Translations under genes and position numbers: made by a program | Shown here: positions 1 through 7,626 of the stretch, in pieces | How the letters are laid out: each line of letters begins with the position of its first letter | How positions within the stretch are numbered: the first letter of the stretch is position 1 | The notes under the pieces: model-generated | Told to the model about the DNA's origin: nothing | Databases searched by the model: none | Seen by the model: only the letters and a program-made list of their open reading frames with translations | NCBI GenBank assembly: GCA_020851395.1 | Contig: JADZCW010000156.1 | Coordinates: 1-11,104 of the forward strand | From: Phycisphaeraceae bacterium | GTDB taxonomy: Bacteria > Planctomycetota > Phycisphaerae > Phycisphaerales > Phycisphaeraceae | Direction of reading: 5' to 3' | DNA length: 11,104 nt

Positions 1-722
1 CCGGCGTCGGCAACGTCGCCAACGCCGTCATGCACGGCCTGGGCGAGTGCGCCGACATCCCCCCCTTCTACATGTACTCCGAGGTCTACCAGGACGCCCT
101 GGTCGACCTGATGGTCAAGGGACGCCTGCTCGGCGCCTCAGCCACCAGCCTCACTCTCAGCGAGCCCCAGCTCCAGCGCATCTATGCCGACATGAACTTC
201 TTCGCCCCCAAGATCATCCTCCGACCCCAGGAGCTCTCGAACAACCCCGGCGTCGTCCGCCGCCTCGGCGTCATCGCCATCAACACCGCTCTGGAGATGG
301 ACATCTACGGCTGCGTCAACTCCTCACACGTCTGCGGCACCTCGCTGATGAACGGCGTCGGCGGCTCGGGCGACTTCGTCCGCAACGCCTACCTCTCGAT
401 CCTCGTCGCCCCCAGCGTCGCCAAGGCCGGCAAGATCTCCGCCGTCGTCCCCATGTGCAGCCACATCGACCACAACGAGCACTCCGTCCAGGTCGTCGTC
501 ACCGAGCAGGGCCTGGCCGACCTCCGCGGCCTCGGCCCCATCGAACGCGCCAACACCATCATCGACAAGTGCGCCCACCCCATGTACCGCGACTACCTGC
601 ACAACTACATCGACACCGCCCCCATGGGCCACATCCGCCACGACCTAGGCCGCTGCTTCGAACTCCACCGCAACCTCATCGAGCACGGCTCGATGCTCCC
701 CGGCGTCGAGGCCAAGGCCTGA
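1..722 (+). CDS. Succinyl-CoA:acetate CoA-transferase / acetyl-CoA hydrolase family protein, C-terminal part (5' end outside window)
   Basis: The open frame enters from the left edge (first full codon at base 3) and ends at TGA 720-722, giving 239 visible residues, about half of the roughly 500 usual in this family. The visible part begins with the glycine-rich GVGNVANAV motif. It continues with YSEVYQD, whose glutamate (codon 81-83) matches in position the glutamate that forms the glutamyl-CoA thioester in the Acetobacter AarC enzyme. Further on are RPQELSNNP (Asn codon 240-242), the GGSGDF loop (360-377), HIDHNEH and VTEQGLADLRGL. From remembered AarC spacing, the Glu-to-Asn and Glu-to-Gly distances fit without gaps. 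Such enzymes move CoA between succinyl-CoA and acetate, or hydrolyse acetyl-CoA, in the cytoplasm. Substrate cannot be settled from this half. Codons are strongly C-ending. A hairpin terminator follows. The family call is firm; the exact reaction is inferred. Confidence 0.93.
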   Translation, partial: GVGNVANAVMHGLGECADIPPFYMYSEVYQDALVDLMVKGRLLGASATSLTLSEPQLQRIYADMNFFAPKIILRPQELSNNPGVVRRLGVIAINTALEMDIYGCVNSSHVCGTSLMNGVGGSGDFVRNAYLSILVAPSVAKAGKISAVVPMCSHIDHNEHSVQVVVTEQGLADLRGLGPIERANTIIDKCAHPMYRDYLHNYIDTAPMGHIRHDLGRCFELHRNLIEHGSMLPGVEAKA

Positions 723-754
723 TCCCCCGCCCTCGCACCATCCGCGCAACCATC

Positions 755-790
755 AAGGCCCACGTTCCCGGAACGTGGGCCTTTCTTGTC
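755..790 (+). terminator. Rho-independent-type terminator after the CoA-transferase gene
   Basis: A perfect 13-bp inverted repeat (755-767 with 771-783) has a 3-base loop and is followed by a T-rich stretch (782-790, interrupted by C and G). It starts 32 bases after the stop codon and sits in the 86-bp gap before the convergent gene's end at 809. The stem could also halt transcripts arriving from the - strand, but the T tract on that side is weak. Confidence 0.85.
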
Positions 791-808
791 AGCCATCCTT
801 TCGTCACC

Positions 809-3800
809 TCACAATCCTTCGCCCTTGAGCGCCGGGCTTCCCGGGAACAGCCTCCGACCCTTGGCCATCGCCGCCGCGGCGTCCGATGGTCGGCCCAGCC
901 GCACGTAAACCTCCGCCAGCTTCCGATACATCCCCGGCTCAGCCCCGGGGTGGAACCGTACGAGAAACTCCAGCTTCCCCCTCGCCCCCTCCCAGTCGCC
1001 CTGCCCCATCAGCACGTCGGCCAGCCGAAGGTGCGCCAACCGGCTGTACGGCTCACGCTCAAGCATCTCCCGCAGATACACCTGCTCGGACGTCGTGTCC
1101 CCGGCCATCCATGATGTCTCAGCCAGCTCGGTCAGGTCCTCCAGGTTCGCCCCGCCCCGCGCCTCGGCCACGCGACGACGCATCGCCATCGCCTGGGCGT
1201 ACTCTCCCTGCAGACGCATCAGCCGCGACAGGTCCTCCATCGCCTCGATGCTGCCGGGATTGAGCGTCAGCACCCGCTCATACATCCGCCGCGCCGTCGA
1301 TGTATCGCCCCGCTGCTCAGCGGTGCGGCCTGCCCCCAGCAGCGCGGGCTGATGGTCCGGGTCCATCCGCAACGCCCGCTCAAAATGCGCCGCCGCCGCG
1401 TCCCAACCGGCCGTCAGACACTCGAATCGCCCCCGCAGCACCTCCAGGTCCGCCGACGCCGGCGAGCCGGCGAGCATCTGCATGAACCGCGTCGCGTCAC
1501 GGACCTGACCGAGGTCCACCATCGTCTTCGCCGCCCAGAACGGCGCCATCTCCCGCCGCTCCGGCCCGATCTCCCGCGGCCATTCCACCGTCCGGTGCGT
1601 CCGGATCATCTCGCTCGTCCGGGCCGTCACCCCCGTCGACATCATCGCCAGCGGCGCCCGGTACTCCAGGAGCGTGTGATCGTCCGTGTTCCGATCCGGC
1701 GAGCCGATCATCCGCCGCACATCCGCGTCGTCGAGCTCGAAGAACGCCAGCAACGACTCCGGCTCGCTCAGCCCCATCCGCGCCAAGTCCCACCGCACCG
1801 CCCCCACGTCCCACATCCGCCAGAAACGGTCGAAGGCCAGCGGCCGATCCTCCATCTGCGCCACGATCAGATAATCCCCCGAATTCCCCCGCCACAGCGT
1901 CACCCGCGGGAACTGCTCCGCGATCGCCCCGAGCACCATCCGAAAATCCTCGGGAAACAGCATATACGCGTGCAGCCACTGCACCAGCACGCCCCCCGCC
2001 GCCAGCCGGCCCCGCGCCGCCCGGTAATACTCCTCCGTGAACAGCGAGGAAACCCCCGCGATCCACGGGTTCGAGGGCTCGGAGATGATCACGTCGTACC
2101 GCCGCGGCGTCGTGAGCATGAAGCTCCTCGCGTCATCCACCACCACCCTCACCCTCGGGTCCCGCTGCACCCCGCGGTTGAGCGGCTCGAGCAGCGGCGC
2201 CGCCCGCATCACCGCCGGCTCGATCTCCACCGTCGTGATCGACTTCACGTCAGGGTACGCCGCCACCGTCGCCACCGTCATCCCGCTGCCGAACCCGATC
2301 ACCAGCACCCTCTCCGGCGAGGGATGCAGCCCAACCCCCAGGTGCCCGCTGATCCCCTGCGTCAGCATGTCATGGTTCGACGCATCGGTCTTGCCGTTCG
2401 TGCGGATCGCCAGGTAGTCCTCTCGTCGGCAGACCGAGATCGTCGCGCTCAGCCCATCCTCCACGAACACCACATCGTCCAGCCCCGCCCGCTCGGCCAG
2501 CGTCAGCCCCGGATGGACCGCCCCCCTATAGAGCACCGCGTTGAAGGTCGCCATCGCCCGGTCGAAAAAGGGCTGTGCGATCGACATCCAGACCAGCAGC
2601 CCCATCAGACACACCTGCCCCGCGATCGCCGTCACGCTCCGCCCGCCCCACCGCCAGACCAGCACCGCCCCCAACGCCAGATTCACCCCCGCCGCCAACC
2701 CGATCAGCCGATAGCTGCCCACCGCCGGCACCAGCCAGAATCCCGCCAGCACCGCCCCGACGATCGCCCCGAGCGTGTTCGCCGCGTACGCCCGTCCCAC
2801 CGCCGCCCCGCGCCCAGCCGTCCCCCGGTCACCCGCGATCAGCGCCGTCACCACCGGAAAGTTGAACCCGAACACCACCGCCGTCGGCAGCATCGTCAGC
2901 GAACACACCGCCAACTGAAACCGCAATAAGTCCCTGTAACCCGAGTCTGCCTTGAGGAACCACTCCGCCAGCTCGGGCATCCGCCCGAACGTCGCCAGGA
3001 AAACCCCGACCGTCACCGCCGTGGCCGTCTGCGTCAGCGCGAACGTCCCCAGCGTCGCTCTGCCCCCGCGACGCGACCACGCCTCGAACAGCATGCTCCC
3101 GAGCATGATCCCGACCAGGAACGTCCCGAGCATCATCGTGAACGCGTACGTCGAGCTCAGGATCGTCGTCGCCAGCAGGCGCGTCCAACCCACCTCGTAG
3201 ACAAACGCCGTCGCCCCCACCACCGCGAACGCCGCCAGCATGAACGCATCGCCCCTCGGATTCGTCCCCGCCTCCACCGGCCCGGCAGACGACAGCGGTT
3301 GAGCGGGCCTCACCCTCCGCGACACGACCAGCGCCATCCCCCCCGCCAGCACGTTCATCGCCACCGCCGTTGCCACCGAGTGCCGCAGCCCCCACGCCGG
3401 GATCAGCCAGAAACCCGCCCCGAACGTCCCCGCCACCGCCCCGAGCGTGTTGACCCAGTACAGCCGCCCCACGCGTTCACCAAGCTCTTCCCACCCGCGC
3501 GTCACCCCTTTGACCAGGATCGGCAGCGTCCCGCCCATCAGGAACGTCGGCCCCAGCAGCACGATCGCCGCCCCCACGAACCGCAGCCCCACCAGCGACG
3601 CCGTGGACCCACCGAGCCAGGGATACGCCGCCACATACAATTCCTGCACCCATCCCAGCCCCATCAGCGACAGCGCCCCGCACGCCGCCACCGCCAGCTC
3701 CACCCAGCCGTACACCGCCACCGCGTGGGTCCGCGACTCCGACCATCGCCCCAGCCACGCGCTGCCCACGCCCAAGCCGCCCATGAACACCGCCAGCACC

Positions 3801-3955
3801 GTCGCCGTGGCGTAGACCGTGTTCCCGAAGATCAGCCCCAGTGATTTCCCCCACGCCACCTGATAGATCAACCCCGCCGCACCGGACAGCAGAAAGCACC
3901 CGCAGATGATCGCATACGTTGCACGGCTCAGGGGTGCCTTCATGACCTCGCTCAC
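809..3955 (-). CDS. Fused polytopic membrane protein / spermidine-synthase-like / TPR protein
   Basis: This 1048-residue protein has three parts. Residues 15-462 hold about 12-13 hydrophobic segments in two tandem copies: YQVAW (31-35) recurs as YEVGW (253-257), and the NTLGA...AGFWL block near 169-183 recurs near 393-407, a spacing of about 224. Residues 480-700 form a Rossmann methyltransferase-like fold related to spermidine synthase, with GFGSG (554-558), VEIEP (576-580), DDARSF (607-612) and ISEPSNPW (624-631). Residues 830-1045 are TPR-like helical repeats. Where E. coli SpeE has its two active-site aspartates (158 and 161 from memory), this protein has Glu626 and Asn629, so true polyamine synthesis is doubtful. 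It probably sits in the inner membrane; its reaction is unknown. GTG 3953-3955 has an in-frame stop two codons upstream. ATG 3941-3943 is an alternative start and neither has a good ribosome site. It is the last gene of the rnr-lgt cluster, 28 bp after lgt. Confidence 0.88.
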   Translation of the reverse strand: MSEVMKAPLSRATYAIICGCFLLSGAAGLIYQVAWGKSLGLIFGNTVYATATVLAVFMGGLGVGSAWLGRWSESRTHAVAVYGWVELAVAACGALSLMGLGWVQELYVAAYPWLGGSTASLVGLRFVGAAIVLLGPTFLMGGTLPILVKGVTRGWEELGERVGRLYWVNTLGAVAGTFGAGFWLIPAWGLRHSVATAVAMNVLAGGMALVVSRRVRPAQPLSSAGPVEAGTNPRGDAFMLAAFAVVGATAFVYEVGWTRLLATTILSSTYAFTMMLGTFLVGIMLGSMLFEAWSRRGGRATLGTFALTQTATAVTVGVFLATFGRMPELAEWFLKADSGYRDLLRFQLAVCSLTMLPTAVVFGFNFPVVTALIAGDRGTAGRGAAVGRAYAANTLGAIVGAVLAGFWLVPAVGSYRLIGLAAGVNLALGAVLVWRWGGRSVTAIAGQVCLMGLLVWMSIAQPFFDRAMATFNAVLYRGAVHPGLTLAERAGLDDVVFVEDGLSATISVCRREDYLAIRTNGKTDASNHDMLTQGISGHLGVGLHPSPERVLVIGFGSGMTVATVAAYPDVKSITTVEIEPAVMRAAPLLEPLNRGVQRDPRVRVVVDDARSFMLTTPRRYDVIISEPSNPWIAGVSSLFTEEYYRAARGRLAAGGVLVQWLHAYMLFPEDFRMVLGAIAEQFPRVTLWRGNSGDYLIVAQMEDRPLAFDRFWRMWDVGAVRWDLARMGLSEPESLLAFFELDDADVRRMIGSPDRNTDDHTLLEYRAPLAMMSTGVTARTSEMIRTHRTVEWPREIGPERREMAPFWAAKTMVDLGQVRDATRFMQMLAGSPASADLEVLRGRFECLTAGWDAAAAHFERALRMDPDHQPALLGAGRTAEQRGDTSTARRMYERVLTLNPGSIEAMEDLSRLMRLQGEYAQAMAMRRRVAEARGGANLEDLTELAETSWMAGDTTSEQVYLREMLEREPYSRLAHLRLADVLMGQGDWEGARGKLEFLVRFHPGAEPGMYRKLAEVYVRLGRPSDAAAAMAKGRRLFPGSPALKGEGL

Positions 3956-3983
3956 GGATCACAATCGCCGGGAATTCCCCTCA

Positions 3984-5000
3984 TCACGCCGCGGAAACAC
4001 GATCCCGCCGCCACCCCCCCAGCGCCGCGCCGCCACGCCGCCACGCCGTGATCAAGAGCGCCACCCCCGCCGCCATCATCACCGCGCTCAGCAACTGCCC
4101 CCGCGTCACCCCCCAATGCGCCGCCTCCAGGTGAGCGATCTGCGCGTCCGGCTCCCGGAAGAATTCCCCGAGAATTCGCACCACGGCATAGGCCACGATC
4201 CCCACCCCCGCCAGCACCCCCGCCCGGCGCGGCCGCAGCCACGTCAACCCCAACACCCCGAAAACCACCAGCCCCTCCAGCACCGCCTCATACAGCTGCG
4301 ACGGATGCCTCGCCGGCAACGCCTCGCGTAGCACTGCGATCACGTCGGCGTTGCCCTCGAGAACCTGTCGCAACGCGAACCCCTCCGGGTCGCGTAGAAA
4401 CATCCCGTCCAGACCCGCCGGCATCCTCTCGGCCAGATTGATCAGCCGCTGATTCCCCCACGTCGCCAATTCCTGCGGGAACTGCACCGCCCACCAAACA
4501 CCTCCCCCCGCCACCCGTCCCCACAATTCCCCGTTGACGAAGTTCGCCAGCCTCCCGAAGAACAGCCCCATCGGCGTCGCCCACGCCGTCATGTCCAGCA
4601 AATGCAGGAAGCTCACCTTCCGCCGCCGCGCGAACCATGCACTGGCCGCGATGATCCCGATCAATCCCCCGTGACTGGCCATCCCGCCCCGCCACACCTG
4701 CAGCACCCCCACGATCGGCGGGTCCCACAAGAGCGACGGTTCATAGAAGATCACGTACCCCAATCGCCCACCGATCACCGCCCCCAGCGCCAGCGCCAGC
4801 GCGAAGTCCCAGAGCTGTGCCATGTTCAACGAGCTGTGCCCGATCCGCACGATCCGCCGCATCAAGAGGTACCCGACCACGAACCCCGCCAGGTACGCCA
4901 GCCCGTACCACCGAATCCCCTGCGCGAACGCCGGCCCATCCGGCCAGATCCGGATGGCGAATCGGTCGATGTTGTGCAGATAGACCGCCAGCGTCAGCAT
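3984..5000 (-). CDS. lgt: Prolipoprotein diacylglyceryl transferase
   Basis: Lgt transfers diacylglycerol from phosphatidylglycerol to the lipobox cysteine of prolipoproteins in the cytoplasmic membrane, the first step of lipoprotein maturation. The 338-residue protein carries the family hallmarks: RWYGL (30-34), GGRLGYV (77-83), WRGGMASHGGL (103-113, containing the conserved His-Gly-Gly), the signature GRLANFVNGELWGR (149-162), RHPSQLYEA (231-239), FFREPD (280-285) and a final GQLLS element (301-305). Several hydrophobic helices fit a polytopic protein. It is longer than the roughly 290 residues of E. coli Lgt, and part of the difference is a hydrophilic tail ending in RRDRVSAA. Start ATG 4998-5000 has an AGGA ribosome site seven bases upstream. 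It lies 23 bp after rnr and 28 bp before the fusion gene, so co-transcription is likely. Tandem TGA stops end the frame. Confidence 0.97.
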   Translation of the reverse strand: MLTLAVYLHNIDRFAIRIWPDGPAFAQGIRWYGLAYLAGFVVGYLLMRRIVRIGHSSLNMAQLWDFALALALGAVIGGRLGYVIFYEPSLLWDPPIVGVLQVWRGGMASHGGLIGIIAASAWFARRRKVSFLHLLDMTAWATPMGLFFGRLANFVNGELWGRVAGGGVWWAVQFPQELATWGNQRLINLAERMPAGLDGMFLRDPEGFALRQVLEGNADVIAVLREALPARHPSQLYEAVLEGLVVFGVLGLTWLRPRRAGVLAGVGIVAYAVVRILGEFFREPDAQIAHLEAAHWGVTRGQLLSAVMMAAGVALLITAWRRGGAALGGWRRDRVSAA

Positions 5001-5007
5001 CGAAGCA

Positions 5008-5011
5008 TCCT
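5008..5011 (-). promoter_or_regulatory. Ribosome binding site of lgt
   Basis: AGGA on the - strand lies seven bases before ATG 4998-5000, in the 23-bp gap after rnr. It supports that ATG and argues that lgt is translated from its own site on the rnr transcript. Confidence 0.6.
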
Positions 5012-5023
5012 AACTCACCCGCC

Positions 5024-7480
5024 CTAGCGCCGTCGACGCGGCTTCTTCCCGCTTTTCTGCTGCTTGATCTTCGCCGTCTTGGCCTGCGCCTTGCGCGCCC
5101 CCTCGGGCTGACGCCGCTTGGTCGGCCTGGGCTTCTTCGGCTTCGCCTCGCCGCCCGCCGCCCCGTTCCCGCCCGGGTGGGCCGAGATCGGCTGCACGAT
5201 CGCCAAATCCAACTGCCTCTGCTGCGGCAGCACCCGCGCCACCCGCACCACGAACCGGTCGCCGATCGAGATTGTCTTGCCCGACCCCGTGGCCACCAGC
5301 GCCCCCGTCTTGCGGTTGAGCGTCCAGCGCTGCCCGCCGTACGATCGAGCCAGGTCGTCGAGACGGATGAACCCGTCGACGAGGTACTTGTCGATCTGCA
5401 CGAACAGCCCGCCCCCCGTCACGCCCGTCACCGTCCCGTCGAAGTCGTCCCCGAGGTGGCTCAGCAGCAGCTCGAGCACCAGGTACGACCGCAGGTCCTT
5501 CTCCGCCGCGTCGGCGTTCCGCTCCGTGGCCGAGCAGTGCCTGCCCGCCTCAACAAGCACCTCCAGGTCCGGGCATCGCGGGTCGTCCCGCAGTTTCTGC
5601 GCCAACTGCTTGTTCTTCTCCCCCCCCGGCAGCCACTTCTGCCGGTGCTCGGGGAATAATTCGCAGTAAGCCGCCACCTGCCGATGCGCGATCAGGTCCG
5701 GGTACCGCCGGATCGGACTCGTGAAATGCGCGTAGTGCTCGCTGGCCAGCGCGAAATGCCCGATGAGCAGCGGCGAATACTCCGCCCTGGCCAAGGTCTG
5801 CAACACCGCCAGGTGCACCGCCTGCTGCGAGGGCTTGCCACGCACCGCGTCGAGCAGGTGCTGAAGCTCCTGCCGTGTGGGCTTGAGCGGGATGTTGAAC
5901 CCCGCCACCCGCGCGAACTGCCGCAACTCCCCCATGTGGTCCGACGGCGGGTCCGGATGGATGCGCCGCACCAGCGGCACGTCCAGCCCCTCGAACAACT
6001 CCGCCAACGCCTCGTTCGCCTCGACCATGAACATCTCGATCAGCGTGTGCGTGAACGAAGTGTCCTCCGGCTGCGCGTCGATCACACGCCCCGACTCGTC
6101 GAACACCAGCTCCACCTCCGGCAGCCCCAGCACGATCATCCCCGCCTCGAGCCGGCGCTGGCGGATCTTCCTCGCCAGTTCGTCCATCATCCGCAGCGCC
6201 GGGATCAGCGGCGACGGGTATTTGGGCTCGGTCTTGGCGTGCTTGGTCGCCTCGCGGATGTCCCCCTCGATCAGCGCCTGGGCCTCGAGGTACGTCAGTC
6301 GCTTGGCCGATTTGATCGCCGTCCGCGCGAACCGCCGCGCGATCACCCGCCCACGGTCGTCATAGCGAATAAAACACGAGATGCAGTACCGGATCACCCC
6401 CTCCTGCAGCGAGCACACCCCGTTCGACAGCACCTCGGGCAGCATCGGGATCACCTTCCGGGGCAGGTACGCGCTGTTGCCCCGTGTGAACGCTTCCTTG
6501 TCCATCGCCGACCCCGGCCGGACAAAGTGCGCCACGTCCGCGATGTGCACCCCCAGCTCATACCCCCCGCCCTCCCCCGCCCCCGACCCCGGAAGCTCAT
6601 CATCACCCGCCCCCGCCCGCACCGGCCGCTGGTTCTCGTCCAGCCGACGGATCGAGATCGCGTCGTCGAAGTCCTTCGCGTCCGGCGGGTCGATCGTCAG
6701 GATGAACGTCGAGGTCAGGTCCAGCCGATCACTCGGAACCGCGTGCGTGTCGATCAGCCGCGAGGCGTCCCGTGCCTCCTGCATCACCTTGGCCGGAAAC
6801 TCCTCCGACAGCCCATAGGCACGGATCACCCCCGCCGTCTCCACGTCCGGCTCGCCGCCTTCCCCGAGCACCTCCGTGATCACCCCCTCGGCCAGCTTGT
6901 CCTCCTCCGGGTAATCGATCAGCTCGACGACCACCTTGTCCCCCGCCTTGGCGTTCTTGGCGTGCGGGTCCCGGATGATCACCGGGTCGGGGAAGAACTT
7001 CCCGTCCACCATCACCACCCACTGCCCCTTGCGCTGCTCGATGTTGCCGACATACCGCCGGTCCGCCCGCTGGAGGATCTCGATGATCTGCCCGACGTAG
7101 GGCGACCGATCCGCCGCCGCCCGGCCGGGCTGGTGGATCACCTTCGCCCGAACGCGATCCCCGGTCAGCGCCCCGCCCGTCGCCCCCTCGGGCACGAACA
7201 GGTCCCCGTGGGCCGTCGGCGTGTCGGGCGTGAGGAACCCGAACTTCCGGGGATTGAGCCGGAACGTCCCGGTCATCTCCGGCCCCGGTGGCGGCACGGC
7301 GATCGTGTCCTGGCCGCTCAGGACCACCTGCCCCCTCGCCGCCAATTGCCGCACCGACTGCTCGAACTGCCCGTGCTGGTCGGCCGGCACCTGCAGCGCC
7401 GTCGCCAGATCCCGCACCCTCCGGGGGCTCAGGCCCCCCAATGTCAACTGATCCAAAATCCGCTTAGAGAAACGATCCAT
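5024..7480 (-). CDS. rnr: Ribonuclease R (3'-5' exoribonuclease, RNB family)
   Basis: RNase R degrades structured RNA 3'-5' and acts in mRNA and rRNA quality control. The 818-residue protein, about the usual length, shows an N-terminal winged-helix-like region (1-65) and a first cold-shock domain beginning at MTGTFRLNPRKFGFL (69-83). A second OB-like domain (about 130-205) precedes the RNB catalytic domain, which carries DPPDAKDFDD (264-273; metal ligands Asp264, 270, 272, 273), GVHIADVAHFV, YLPRKVIPMLPE and HFTSPIRRYPDLIAHR (585-600). ATERNADAAEKD comes before the S1 domain (about 681-763). The tail (779-818) is very rich in Lys and Arg, as in many RNase R proteins. An odd Gly/Asp/Glu-rich insert (about 285-306) lies just after the metal-binding aspartates. 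ATG 7478-7480 follows AAGG at eight bases. It heads the rnr-lgt-fusion cluster and is divergent from the YlbF-family gene. Confidence 0.97.
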   Translation of the reverse strand: MDRFSKRILDQLTLGGLSPRRVRDLATALQVPADQHGQFEQSVRQLAARGQVVLSGQDTIAVPPPGPEMTGTFRLNPRKFGFLTPDTPTAHGDLFVPEGATGGALTGDRVRAKVIHQPGRAAADRSPYVGQIIEILQRADRRYVGNIEQRKGQWVVMVDGKFFPDPVIIRDPHAKNAKAGDKVVVELIDYPEEDKLAEGVITEVLGEGGEPDVETAGVIRAYGLSEEFPAKVMQEARDASRLIDTHAVPSDRLDLTSTFILTIDPPDAKDFDDAISIRRLDENQRPVRAGAGDDELPGSGAGEGGGYELGVHIADVAHFVRPGSAMDKEAFTRGNSAYLPRKVIPMLPEVLSNGVCSLQEGVIRYCISCFIRYDDRGRVIARRFARTAIKSAKRLTYLEAQALIEGDIREATKHAKTEPKYPSPLIPALRMMDELARKIRQRRLEAGMIVLGLPEVELVFDESGRVIDAQPEDTSFTHTLIEMFMVEANEALAELFEGLDVPLVRRIHPDPPSDHMGELRQFARVAGFNIPLKPTRQELQHLLDAVRGKPSQQAVHLAVLQTLARAEYSPLLIGHFALASEHYAHFTSPIRRYPDLIAHRQVAAYCELFPEHRQKWLPGGEKNKQLAQKLRDDPRCPDLEVLVEAGRHCSATERNADAAEKDLRSYLVLELLLSHLGDDFDGTVTGVTGGGLFVQIDKYLVDGFIRLDDLARSYGGQRWTLNRKTGALVATGSGKTISIGDRFVVRVARVLPQQRQLDLAIVQPISAHPGGNGAAGGEAKPKKPRPTKRRQPEGARKAQAKTAKIKQQKSGKKPRRRR

Positions 7481-7626
7481 CAGACTTGCCTTTTTCTAAA
7501 TTTGTCGCTCACCCCGCCGGGTATCTCCGGGGTTACTTCCGGGGGGCCGGGGGCGAGGCTGAACGTGATCTGAAAGCATATGCTATATCGAACCTAACGA
7601 ACGAAAACGCCCCCCAAGGACCGAAC
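7481..7626. promoter_or_regulatory. Divergent intergenic region between rnr and the YlbF-family gene
   Basis: These 146 bp must hold promoters for both genes. On the rnr side there is an AT-rich patch (7490-7504) and the rnr ribosome site AAGG (7489-7492, - strand). The middle (7519-7553) is a run of G tracts on the + strand with short direct repeats. On the YlbF side are the palindrome GCATATGC (7576-7583) and a TATATC box (7584-7589) preceded by TGC, a plausible extended -10 with no convincing -35. AAGGA at 7616-7620, six bases before ATG 7627, decides the start of the YlbF-family gene. The promoter boxes are guesses; the ribosome sites are good. Confidence 0.4.

Noticed and set aside
47..1114. 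355-residue + strand frame spanning the CoA-transferase, the terminator and the fusion gene
   Set aside because: It runs through a strong terminator and across two convergent real genes, and the product is Arg/Pro-rich.
1352..2929. 525-residue + strand reading frame opposite the fusion gene
   Set aside because: Its product is almost all Arg, Pro and His with no domain, as expected from reading a high-GC gene backwards. The - strand frame carries clear domains.
3970..3979. GGGAATTCCC palindrome between lgt and the fusion gene as an operator
   Set aside because: A single 10-bp palindrome inside a likely operon, with no repeat or promoter nearby; likely chance.
5684..7573. 629-residue + strand reading frame opposite rnr
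   Set aside because: Low-complexity Arg/Pro/His/Leu product with no motif. The - strand encodes a full RNase R, so this frame is a by-product of G-ending codons on that strand.
7486..7626. N-terminal extension of the YlbF-family protein to 178 residues
   Set aside because: The extension covers the G-rich divergent promoter region and has no family similarity. AAGGA before ATG 7627 is a much better start.
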